From an uncultured Alphaproteobacteria bacterium (lineage in GTDB: Bacteria; Pseudomonadota; Alphaproteobacteria; Puniceispirillales; Puniceispirillaceae): DNA of 8,457 bases. Under the pieces are notes generated by a model. That model saw only the letters and a program-made list of their open reading frames with translations, was not told the origin of the DNA and searched no databases. A program made the translations under genes and the position numbers. Positions 1 through 6,913 of this stretch are shown piece after piece (positions within the stretch are counted from its first letter, which is position 1; the number at the start of each line of letters is the position of its first letter). The stretch lies in contig CAJWKB010000037.1 in the NCBI GenBank assembly GCA_913042065.1, forward strand, positions 1 through 8,457, written 5' to 3'.

Positions 1-26
1 GCGTATTTAGGTGGAGTAATAAGTGC

Positions 27-506
27 CTAAAGCTCGCCAATTACATGCGAAGCGCTAGAGACTTCATACGCTCCAACGTCTTCCATCAGCATTTTTGTGA
101 CGACACCATCATCAATAATCACTGCACATCGCGCCGCACGGACACCCAATACTGAGCCCATGTCCCGATCCAGACCAAGGGCTTTTGTTAGAGCTAAACG
201 CGGATCAGCGAGCATATCAATTCTATCACCAACATTATTTGCATCACTCCAAGCCTTCATCACATGAGCATCATTTGCAGCTAGACAAGCGATCCGATCA
301 ACACCCGATGCCAAAAGTTCATCATATTTTTCGAGATAGCTTGGTAAATGGCGAGCGGAACAAGTAGGGGTAAAAGCCCCGGGCACCGCAAACAAGACTG
401 TCCGCCCAGATTGGAAGTAGTCGTCGCTCGAATGTTCTTCAATGCCGTCCTTGGTCTTAATATGGAATTGTACGGAAGGGATCGTTTGGCCGGCTTCAAT
501 GGTCAT
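27..506 (-). CDS. Prx5-type peroxiredoxin (AhpC/TSA-Redoxin family), atypical thiol peroxidase
   Basis: This 159-residue protein should reduce hydrogen peroxide and organic hydroperoxides through a cysteine thiol. Its length is normal for the compact Prx5/PMP20 branch. The active-site loop PGAFTPTCS lies at residues 42-50 with the peroxidatic Cys at 49. The conserved arginine is probably R126, just before the strand AVIIDDG. Cys73 (in IACLAAND) matches a cysteine common in the family. The C-terminal resolving cysteine of human PRDX5 is absent: the tail reads GAYEVSSASHVIGEL. An external thiol such as glutathione or a glutaredoxin is therefore the likely reductant. Cys127 takes the place of the usual aromatic residue. 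There is no signal peptide, so a cytoplasmic site is inferred. The ATG start has only a distant AGGA (about 11 bases upstream). The stop is TAG. It lies 75 bases downstream of the DsbD-like gene on the same strand. The family call is firm; the reductant is inference. Confidence 0.95.
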   Translation of the reverse strand: MTIEAGQTIPSVQFHIKTKDGIEEHSSDDYFQSGRTVLFAVPGAFTPTCSARHLPSYLEKYDELLASGVDRIACLAANDAHVMKAWSDANNVGDRIDMLADPRLALTKALGLDRDMGSVLGVRAARCAVIIDDGVVTKMLMEDVGAYEVSSASHVIGEL

Positions 507-535
507 AATTTGCGTTATCCTGTTTTGCTTATGCC

Positions 536-564
536 AAAAACCACTCAGAAAGAACGCAAAGTGG
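536..564 (-). terminator. Possible weak intrinsic terminator after the DsbD-like gene
   Basis: On the minus strand CCACT (564-560) pairs with AGTGG (545-541) across a 14-base loop, followed at once by five T residues (540-536). A sixth T-G wobble pair is possible. The stem is short and the loop long, so termination would be leaky at best. It would partly separate the DsbD-like gene from the downstream peroxiredoxin gene. Confidence 0.3.
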
Positions 565-581
565 AGAGCTTTCGACTCTTA

Positions 582-2594
582 TCATTTGGGGGGTTCTTTG
601 ACTAATTCAAGAGCTTCGAGTACTGCGGCTGACTTAAGTAACTCAGGCAACAAATACCCGTTTGGCATTGAAGGCCCATAAACAATATTGAACGGAATTC
701 CAAATCGGTTATGGGATGACAGAAAATTTGCAATCTGCTCATTCGACCGCGTCCAGTCACCCCGCATCAGCACAAGAGCGCCGGCCTGTTGTAATTCCAA
801 CATCTTTGTAGCAACTGGTGCCTGATCAAGAACAAGAGTCTTGTTCACCTTACACGTGATACACCAGTCAGCTGTGACATCAATAAAAACGACCTGACCC
901 TCAGCTAGATGCACCGCCACCGCATCAGGGTCAAGCAAAGCCCAATCAATTGTTCCAGAGCGTGCTGTATTATCCGAGATGGCTAAGTTGTCCTCTGGTG
1001 CGAGTAATGTACCCAAAATCATGCCTAACCATAGCATCGTGCCAACTAGTAACAGCGCAAGGCTTCGTTTGAGCCAGATCATCCAGCGTCCCGGGCGTGG
1101 TAATAGCGTCACGAGGCCCGGAAACAAGGCCGCGACGAGCCATGGACTGGCAAGCCCTATGCCCATCGCCAGAAAAATAACAAATAACATTGGCGTGCTG
1201 CCCGTCAGCGCTATCGTCACTGCCGTTCCCACAAAGGGCGCTGAGCAGGGAGTTGTTAGAATTGTTGCCAGCATACCAGCTAAAAAATCACCAGCGAGAC
1301 TGTTCCCGCCTGTCAATTCAGAGGACCGGGAAAGCGACGCAGCAAACCGCGGCACCGGAATCGTCACTATATCGACAAGACTTAGGGCAAAGAAGCCAAG
1401 TAGTAAAATCATCACCCCTAGAAAGACAGGATTTTGAAATTGGAAACCCCAACCAATCTGGCCTCCAGCTTGGCGCATCAAAACCAATGCCAACGCTAAT
1501 AGTGCAAAGCTTGTGATAATCCCCCCTGCGCCAGCCAGAAAACCCAGCCGCATATTCGCACGAGTGCGACACGAAACGTCCAAAACAGCCGACATTTTCA
1601 TCGCAAGCACCGGCAAAACGCACGGCATTAGATTTAGAATCATCCCCCCAAGAAAGGCGATGACAAGGATGGTGAAGATTCCAGATTGGGCAAGCTCACC
1701 TGCTGATACCTTTTCAGTTCGTGGCGGAATAGTTAGATGAAATTCTGCCATTTCACTGCCGGCTACGACGGTCAATAAAGCAGGCCCGCCATCAAAAACA
1801 ATTCCCCCAGCCTTGCTAATGGGAAGGCGGTAAAGATCCTTTAGCGGCACCGGGGCCTTGAAAGCGACCCCATCAAAACCCTCAACAAAAATATCATCAA
1901 TCGGTGGCGCTCCTTCGCCAAGCTGCACCATAAGATCGTTACCGCTGATCACAGCGGCGACAACAGAAAGATTTGGCCCTGTTGCAGCGCGTTCTCCGTT
2001 CAGAGCGACGCGCGGCACCATCGAAACAGAGCGGGCAATTATCCGCGCGTGTGATGAGGCCATGGCGACACCATCTGGCAAAAATAAGTCAAGTTTTGCT
2101 GTCACCGGGACACAGATTTTAAAACAGGCCAAGGCCTCGAGCTGGCCACTAATCTGTGCTGGAGCACCAACAAGATGACCTGTGAGGTCAAGCGGCAGGA
2201 TTACCTGTGACTCATAGCCAAAATTATCAAAGCCGAAGACATCAAAGCGCTTCGGAACAGGCCAGCGGATTGTTGCCAAAAGGTCCGGCGTTGCGCTACC
2301 AAAGAAATCAATCGTTGGTGGCAGACCTGCCTCGCCCGGAGTACGCCAGTAAATTTTCCAGCCGGGTGCAAGCCGAAATTCCACTGCTAAAGGCAGCGTC
2401 GTTAGATCACCTGTTCCATTAACAGCCGATAGCAGGCGTGCCTCCAGGATGTTAGGGTCACCCTTCCAGTCGCTTTGCAGTGCGGCAGCAGAAGTGCCAA
2501 CTAAAAATATCCCCAGACCGGACAGAAGCCAAAACCAATGCGGAGCCAGAAAATTACAGACGATCATTTTAAGGTTCTTATAGGCGATGGTCAT
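582..2594 (-). CDS. DsbD/ScsB-like transmembrane protein-disulfide reductase
   Basis: This 670-residue inner-membrane protein should carry electrons from cytoplasmic thioredoxin to periplasmic thiol proteins. The N-terminus has a signal-anchor-like segment (about residues 18-38). A periplasmic domain follows (about 40-300), with a CxxxC pair, Cys157 and Cys161 in LACFKICVP, as in ScsB-type N-terminal domains. The membrane domain (about 305-535) carries the two hallmark cysteines: Cys325 in NLMPCVLPV and Cys450 in TTPCSAPF. A C-terminal thioredoxin-like domain holds WCITCK (Cys578 and Cys581). All six redox cysteines are present, so it looks functional. It is longer than E. coli DsbD because the N-terminal domain is larger, which favours the ScsB branch. 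The start at 2594 has GAGG about 12 bases upstream; an ATG nine codons later (2567) is an alternative with a poorer ribosome site. It diverges from yqgE and is followed by a peroxiredoxin. The exact substrates are unknown. Confidence 0.93.
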   Translation of the reverse strand: MTIAYKNLKMIVCNFLAPHWFWLLSGLGIFLVGTSAAALQSDWKGDPNILEARLLSAVNGTGDLTTLPLAVEFRLAPGWKIYWRTPGEAGLPPTIDFFGSATPDLLATIRWPVPKRFDVFGFDNFGYESQVILPLDLTGHLVGAPAQISGQLEALACFKICVPVTAKLDLFLPDGVAMASSHARIIARSVSMVPRVALNGERAATGPNLSVVAAVISGNDLMVQLGEGAPPIDDIFVEGFDGVAFKAPVPLKDLYRLPISKAGGIVFDGGPALLTVVAGSEMAEFHLTIPPRTEKVSAGELAQSGIFTILVIAFLGGMILNLMPCVLPVLAMKMSAVLDVSCRTRANMRLGFLAGAGGIITSFALLALALVLMRQAGGQIGWGFQFQNPVFLGVMILLLGFFALSLVDIVTIPVPRFAASLSRSSELTGGNSLAGDFLAGMLATILTTPCSAPFVGTAVTIALTGSTPMLFVIFLAMGIGLASPWLVAALFPGLVTLLPRPGRWMIWLKRSLALLLVGTMLWLGMILGTLLAPEDNLAISDNTARSGTIDWALLDPDAVAVHLAEGQVVFIDVTADWCITCKVNKTLVLDQAPVATKMLELQQAGALVLMRGDWTRSNEQIANFLSSHNRFGIPFNIVYGPSMPNGYLLPELLKSAAVLEALELVKEPPK

Positions 2595-2686
2595 GCTCTG
2601 TCGTCACCTCAAGAATTTTAGGGGTCGATACATAGTGTGAAGCTTTCGGGCTTTACCACAAAGTGATTTCCTGTCTAGGCTAGGTA
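2595..2686. promoter_or_regulatory. Divergent intergenic region between the DsbD-like gene and yqgE, with an inverted repeat
   Basis: These 92 bases must hold the start signals for two divergent genes. An imperfect inverted repeat, GTGAAGC (2637-2643) and GCTTTAC (2650-2656) with a 6-base spacer, lies near the middle. It could be an operator or a leader hairpin. A tandem CTAGGCTAGG (2675-2684) just before the yqgE ATG supplies its ribosome site, with AGG at 2677-2679 seven bases from the start. I could not find a convincing -35/-10 pair in either direction. Confidence 0.4.
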
Positions 2687-3313
2687 ATGAGTCAGTTCAA
2701 GAAAACAAGCACAACGTCATCATCTGATTTTGTGATCGAATGTGACAAGGCTGACAGCATAAATTCGCTTCAGGGCCAGTTACTGATTGCCAGCCCACAT
2801 ATAGATGACATCCGGTTCAAGAAGTCCGTGATTATGATATGCCAACATAATGCGCAATCGGCAATGGGACTCGTAATCAACAAGCAGGCAAACAGCCTAA
2901 AGCTTGGCGACCTCTATGAAAAACTCGAAATTGGTGCGCCGCGCTTTGCTGTTGAAGACCCTGTCCACATTGGGGGGCCGGTAGACAGTAATCGGGGCTT
3001 TGTGCTGCATTCACAAGACCACATGCTGCCCGATAGCCTGGCGATCACAAACGAAATTAGTCTGACAGCGAGCGTTGAAATCTTACGCGATATTACCGGA
3101 GGCGTTGGACCGTCGCACACCATCGTCTCGCTTGGCTGCGCGGGATGGAGCGCAGGTCAACTTGATCGCGAAATGAGTGAAAATGTTTGGCTCAGCCTGC
3201 CAGCCTCGACAGATCTTGTTTTCGAGCATAATCGTGAAACACTGTGGCAACAAGCATTTGATACCATTGGCATCGATCCTGCCTATTTCGCCGGGGATAT
3301 CGGCAGCGCTTGA
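2687..3313 (+). CDS. YqgE/AlgH family protein (UPF0301)
   Basis: This 208-residue protein belongs to the widespread YqgE/AlgH family, whose biochemical role is not settled. Pseudomonas AlgH was linked to alginate regulation. Family landmarks are clear: LQGQLLIASPHIDDIRF near residues 28-44, MGLVINK at 60-66, the HIGGPV loop at 94-99 followed by RGFVLHS at 103-109, and SLGCAGWSAGQLDRE at 148-162. The C-terminal helix contains IGIDPAYFAGDIGSA. About 27 residues precede the family core, a polar and Ser/Thr-rich stretch with Cys19 and no signal-peptide character. No internal ATG offers a shorter start before the core, and the chosen ATG has a good ribosome site seven bases upstream. It is the only plus-strand gene, divergent from the DsbD-like gene and convergent with the M16 gene. 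It is predicted cytoplasmic. Confidence 0.95.
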   Translation: MSQFKKTSTTSSSDFVIECDKADSINSLQGQLLIASPHIDDIRFKKSVIMICQHNAQSAMGLVINKQANSLKLGDLYEKLEIGAPRFAVEDPVHIGGPVDSNRGFVLHSQDHMLPDSLAITNEISLTASVEILRDITGGVGPSHTIVSLGCAGWSAGQLDREMSENVWLSLPASTDLVFEHNRETLWQQAFDTIGIDPAYFAGDIGSA

Positions 3314-3320
3314 ATTCAAG
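3309..3320. repeat. Perfect 12-base palindrome at the yqgE stop codon
   Basis: CTTGAATTCAAG is fully self-complementary and contains the yqgE TGA stop (3311-3313). It has no loop, so it is not a standard terminator stem. It may be chance. Confidence 0.3.
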
Positions 3321-3348
3321 AATCAAGGCTAGGAACCAAAATGACAGT

Positions 3349-3367
3349 ATTAGGCGCATAGCCTAAT
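3349..3367. terminator. Hairpin between the convergent yqgE and M16 genes, possible two-way terminator
   Basis: ATTAGGC (3349-3355) and GCCTAAT (3361-3367) form a 7-pair stem with a 5-base loop GCATA. The stem includes the TAA stop of the M16 gene (3350-3352). It lies 36 bases past the yqgE stop, where convergent transcripts would meet. Neither strand has a proper T run after it, so efficient termination is doubtful; it could instead protect the mRNA ends. Confidence 0.35.
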
Positions 3368-4615
3368 CGCTAATGCTTCATTTGACATGATACTGGTGGA
3401 CGGCCCGACAGCAGCAATGGCAGGTGGAGCGGCAGTAATCAGGCGCGAAGCAAGTTCGCTGACACGCTCACAGGTGACATCATCAATAGCAGCCAGGAGT
3501 TCGCCATCATCACTCGGTTTACCGAACAGCATTATCTGCCGCGCCAGCGAGTCACCACAGCCAGAAACGGATTCGCGTGCCATCAATAATGAAGCGCGTA
3601 ACTGCGCCTTGGCCCTTTTGACCTCGGCGCCACTCACACCGCTGGCAACATCATTCAGCTCATCACAGACAACGCAAAGCATTTCATCAACCTGCTCAGC
3701 CGATGTTCCAGCATAGATGGCAAAGTTACCGCTATCCGATTGCATGCTGGCAAAGGAGAAAATCGAATAGCAGAGGCCCCGCTTCTCGCGGACCTGCTGG
3801 AATAACCTTGATGACATACCGCCACCGAACAGTGTGGATAATGCCATCAGTGCGAATCTGTCATGATCGTTTGCGGCAAGGCCAGGTAAGCCTAGCACGA
3901 CATGCGTTTGTTCAAGGTCACGCCTCACTATCTGACGTCCAGACGCCCAGGCTGGACTATTGCGCAAGGCATCGGTAGCTGTCCGCACCCCCCCAAGCCG
4001 CCTTTCGATATAGGTCACCAATTCATCGTGTGTCACTGCACCCGCTGCACAGACAAGCATCTGCCCGGCTCCATAGTGACGATCTAAAAATGCGTTGAGA
4101 TCACCACGGTCAAAGTTGGAAACGGATTCGATCGTTCCTAGAATTGGGCGACCCAATGTGTGATCGACATACGCCGATTTGGCAAAGAGGTCGAAAACGA
4201 GGTCGTCAGGCGTGTCAACGGATTGACCAATCTCCTGAATTATCACGCCTCGTTCACGCTCAATTTCAATCTCTGGCAGTATCGAATCAGTAAGAATATC
4301 TGCTAAAATATCGACACCAAGAGCCAGATGCTCCGGCAGCAGCCGCAAATAGTAGGCGGTTTCTTCACGGCTAGTATGGGCGTTTATATAACCACCAATA
4401 TCCTCAACTTCGGTTGCAATCGCCTGAGCATTTCGACGTTTGGTTCCTTTGAACGCCATATGTTCCAACATATGAGCAATCCCCTGTTCAGCCTCACGTT
4501 CATCACGCGCGCCGGCTTTCACCCAGACACCAACGGAAACAGAGGTTGCTTGCGGCATATGCCTTGTAGCAACACGTAAACCATTGGCAAGTGTTGAAAG
4601 CGTGGCCTGTGTCAT
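3350..4615 (-). CDS. M16 family zinc metallopeptidase, processing-peptidase type
   Basis: This 421-residue protein is the usual size for a single-unit M16B peptidase, the bacterial relatives of the mitochondrial processing peptidase beta subunit. The inverted zinc motif HMLEH gives His48, Glu51 (catalytic base) and His52. The third ligand is likely Glu128 in ERGVIIQEIG, about 76 residues on, as the family requires. GGYINAHTSREETAYY (74-89) is a typical conserved segment. The C-terminal half has the second M16 domain, with LFGGGMSSRLFQQVREKRG followed by LCYS. No signal peptide is visible, so it is probably cytoplasmic, though its substrate is unknown. The ATG overlaps the thrC stop by 4 bases (ATGA). 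Its ribosome site AGAGG lies 8 bases upstream within the last thrC codons, suggesting translational coupling. The peptidase appears active rather than a degenerate alpha-type partner. Confidence 0.95.
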   Translation of the reverse strand: MTQATLSTLANGLRVATRHMPQATSVSVGVWVKAGARDEREAEQGIAHMLEHMAFKGTKRRNAQAIATEVEDIGGYINAHTSREETAYYLRLLPEHLALGVDILADILTDSILPEIEIERERGVIIQEIGQSVDTPDDLVFDLFAKSAYVDHTLGRPILGTIESVSNFDRGDLNAFLDRHYGAGQMLVCAAGAVTHDELVTYIERRLGGVRTATDALRNSPAWASGRQIVRRDLEQTHVVLGLPGLAANDHDRFALMALSTLFGGGMSSRLFQQVREKRGLCYSIFSFASMQSDSGNFAIYAGTSAEQVDEMLCVVCDELNDVASGVSGAEVKRAKAQLRASLLMARESVSGCGDSLARQIMLFGKPSDDGELLAAIDDVTCERVSELASRLITAAPPAIAAVGPSTSIMSNEALAIRLCA

Positions 4616-6021
4616 TGGCTACGCCTCTTTTCAAGAACCAGAGATTTAACCGCAGCAGCGTTCGCCTCAATCAGATGTTTACGCTCTTGACGCTGCATTA
4701 GATCAGCGAGATGCGCTGGTAAAGGCGGCGTGGTTCCAGTTGCCTGTGCGACCGTGTCCTGAAATTTTGCCGGGTGCGCACAAGCAAGCGCCACCACTGG
4801 CGTGCAATTTGGGAGCATACCGTCAGCAATCGCCCGCCGTGCTGCAGAAACGCCAATCGCACTGTGTGGGTCAAGCACCATCCCGTCATCACGGCTGGTG
4901 CTTGCAATTTCTGCGATCGTGCCAGCATCATCAAGACGATAAGCAGAGAAAAGAGAGCGGGCGTTGGCCATTACAGAATCGGACAGAGAAAAGGTTCCAG
5001 TTTTAGAAAAATCAACCATTATGCGGGCAGTTTCAGCCCCATCACGCCCCAACAATTCAAACAGCAAGCGTTCAAAATTGCTAGACACCTGAATGTCCAT
5101 AGAGGGGCTGAGTGAGGGATTGACCACCTCACGCTGCATTGCCCCCTCTTCAAAAAACCGGGTTAAAATGTCATTCTGATTTGAGGCAATAATCAGTCGC
5201 TCTATCGGAAGGCCCATCTGCATTGCCACATATCCAGCAAAGACATTGCCAAAATTGCCAGTTGGCACTGAAAAAGCCACCTTATGTCGTGGCGCACCAA
5301 GTGCCAGCGCCGCCGAAAAATAATAGATTATCTGCGGCATCAAGCGCGCCCAGTTTATAGAATTGACAGCAGAAAGGTTGACGCTGTCACGAAAGTCATG
5401 CTGATTGAAAAGGTGTTTGACAATAGCCTGACAATCGTCAAAATCACCATACACCGAAACAGCGTTAGCGCCGTCGTCAATAATTGATGTCATTTGGCGC
5501 TGCTGGACAGGTGAAACACGACCTTCGGGAAACAGGATAAAAACGTCAATCGAATCGCGCCCCCGAAAAGCCTCAAGTGCTGCTGAGCCGGTATCACCAC
5601 TCGTGGCACCCAAGATGACTGCCCGCTGTGAAGATCGTCTCAACGCCCGGTCAAAGGCGCGCGCCAGAAACTGCATCGCATAGTCTTTGAAGGCTATTGT
5701 CGGACCGTGAAACAGCTCAAGCACATGAATGTTGCCGCTGAGATGGCGCAGAGGTGCTACCGACGGATCGTTGAAGCCGGCGTAGGCATCTCGTGCCATC
5801 GCTGTCAACTCGTCGGCTTCAATTTCACCATCGGTGAAGCGCGCCATGATAAGACCAGCTAATTCTGGGTAAGAAAGGCCAAGCATCGCATCGATCTCCT
5901 CGCTAGAGAAGCGGGGATAGGAGGCTGGCAGGAATAGGCCGCCATCACGGGCAAGGCCGCTCAACAACGCTTCTTCATAGCCAAGTGGGCCGTCATTACC
6001 CCTCGTGCTTATGTATTTCAC
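4612..6021 (-). CDS. thrC: Threonine synthase
   Basis: ThrC converts O-phospho-L-homoserine to L-threonine with pyridoxal phosphate, the last step of threonine synthesis. At 469 residues it matches the longer bacterial class typified by E. coli and proteobacterial enzymes. The N-terminus MKYISTRGN and LARDGGLFLP (23-32) are characteristic. The PLP lysine is K112 in HGPTIAFKDYAMQF. GATSGDTGSAA (138-148) and SVPTGNFGNVFAG (251-263) bind cofactor phosphate and substrate. The start is GTG (6021-6019), supported by the exact family N-terminus and a GAGGGGG ribosome site 7 bases upstream. The start overlaps the SURF1 stop by 4 bases (GTGA), and its own stop overlaps the M16 start. It therefore appears to be the middle gene of a coupled three-gene unit. 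No leader peptide or attenuator with threonine codons is visible upstream. All catalytic motifs are intact. Confidence 0.97.
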   Translation of the reverse strand: MKYISTRGNDGPLGYEEALLSGLARDGGLFLPASYPRFSSEEIDAMLGLSYPELAGLIMARFTDGEIEADELTAMARDAYAGFNDPSVAPLRHLSGNIHVLELFHGPTIAFKDYAMQFLARAFDRALRRSSQRAVILGATSGDTGSAALEAFRGRDSIDVFILFPEGRVSPVQQRQMTSIIDDGANAVSVYGDFDDCQAIVKHLFNQHDFRDSVNLSAVNSINWARLMPQIIYYFSAALALGAPRHKVAFSVPTGNFGNVFAGYVAMQMGLPIERLIIASNQNDILTRFFEEGAMQREVVNPSLSPSMDIQVSSNFERLLFELLGRDGAETARIMVDFSKTGTFSLSDSVMANARSLFSAYRLDDAGTIAEIASTSRDDGMVLDPHSAIGVSAARRAIADGMLPNCTPVVALACAHPAKFQDTVAQATGTTPPLPAHLADLMQRQERKHLIEANAAAVKSLVLEKRRSQ

Positions 6022-6770
6022 TTTTGCACCCCCTCGCTGTCATGCCGGCCACGACTAAAGGATAGCCTTCCAGCTTGATAATGAAATGTCAGATATACAC
6101 CAATTAAAGCTAACGCTATTCCATACCATGTGACCGCATAGCTGAGGTGTGAGTTACGCAGATTCAATTTTGTGCGCGCAGCAATCGGCAGTTTCACTAC
6201 ACCACCAGTACGAATTGTTGCTGCATAGAAAGATGTGACGGCTCGTGATGATAGATCCAGGTATGCAACGATCTGGCTAGGTGAAAGGGTGAACCAAAAG
6301 CCGTTCTTTGCATCATTTTCCGGAACGAAATAACCCTTCTTGCCAGGGAACCGCAAAATTGCATCGAGTGTGACCTCGCCCTTAACCAGGGTGAAGGGGC
6401 GCTTCACAGGATCTCGGTATGATTCGGACACCCAACCCCGATTTATCAGAACGATGCGGCCATCTCGCAAAGTAAAAGGTGTCACGATGTGAAAACCAGC
6501 ATTGCCCTCATAGGTTCGGCCAGTCATGAAAATTTCCTTGCTGTGATCAAAGCTGCCCACAAGGCGCAGCCTACGAAATTCAAGATCCGCCGTTGCCTCA
6601 ACCGCAAGCGGTAAATCTATTGGCGGTGCTGATGAACGCTGCTCAAAACTACCAATAAGGTCGTTTTTCCATTCAAGACGCTGTACCTGCCATGTTCCCA
6701 ATGCGAGCAGGACCAAAAGCGTAGGAAGGGCAAACAATGTGGGCCAAAAAAGAGGTCGTAATCTTATCAT
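6018..6770 (-). CDS. SURF1 family cytochrome c oxidase assembly protein
   Basis: SURF1 proteins help insert heme a into subunit I of aa3-type oxidases; in bacteria they bind heme a. The 250-residue product has the family plan. A first membrane span (about 8-26) leads into LGTWQVQRLEWK (24-35). A periplasmic domain carries TGRTYEGNAGFHIVTPF (83-99) and VLINRGWV (107-114). A second span (about 211-229) contains YAVTWYGIALALIGVYLTF. The reading frame runs open upstream to an ATG at 6866, adding 32 residues. That extension has no family resemblance and its codons fall inside a strong terminator hairpin, so I start at the ATG at 6770, where the family-like N-terminus begins. The ribosome site there is weak (GGA about 6 bases upstream). 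The stop overlaps the thrC GTG. The ctaE neighbour upstream supports the oxidase role. Confidence 0.94.
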   Translation of the reverse strand: MIRLRPLFWPTLFALPTLLVLLALGTWQVQRLEWKNDLIGSFEQRSSAPPIDLPLAVEATADLEFRRLRLVGSFDHSKEIFMTGRTYEGNAGFHIVTPFTLRDGRIVLINRGWVSESYRDPVKRPFTLVKGEVTLDAILRFPGKKGYFVPENDAKNGFWFTLSPSQIVAYLDLSSRAVTSFYAATIRTGGVVKLPIAARTKLNLRNSHLSYAVTWYGIALALIGVYLTFHYQAGRLSFSRGRHDSEGVQK

Positions 6771-6848
6771 CTTAAATCCGCAATGGTGACTACCTGCTCG
6801 TACCGCATCACCCGGTTTGCGGCAAGTGCCAAACGACAGGCTTAACGT

Positions 6849-6877
6849 AAAAAGGAGCGCCTGCAACAGACGCTCCT
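6849..6877 (-). terminator. Strong intrinsic terminator after ctaE
   Basis: Read on the minus strand, AGGAGCGTCTG (6877-6867) pairs with CAGGCGCTCCT (6863-6853), an 11-pair stem with one G-T wobble and a TTG loop, followed by four more T residues (6852-6849). It starts about 36 bases past the ctaE stop. The plus-strand reading has no T run, so it serves the ctaE transcript. It should end the oxidase operon before SURF1, which would then need readthrough or its own promoter in 6771-6848. Confidence 0.85.
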
Positions 6878-6913
6878 AAGTATAATCTAAAGGTAAGTAC
6901 TAAGCTAAACGGA

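Noticed and set aside
1..26. Possible terminator or next gene after the peroxiredoxin
   Set aside because: Only 26 bases are visible and they hold no stem or frame that can be supported.
979..1437. A 152-codon open frame on the plus strand opposite the DsbD-like gene
   Set aside because: It is antisense to a well-supported gene, is rich in basic and Ser/Pro residues, has no recognisable domain and no good ribosome site. It is a shadow frame.
1858..2178. A 106-codon plus-strand frame inside the DsbD-like gene
   Set aside because: Composition mirrors the opposite strand and no family features are visible; the minus-strand gene explains the region.
6771..6848. A sigma-54-like TGGCAC...TTGC promoter before SURF1
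   Set aside because: On the minus strand TTGGCACTTGCCGC looks similar, but the GG to GC spacing does not fit the required ten bases. No good -35/-10 pair was seen either.
6871..6913. Leader or second small gene in the ctaE-SURF1 gap
   Set aside because: No start codon with a ribosome site and a plausible frame; the stretch is the AT-rich run-up to the terminator.
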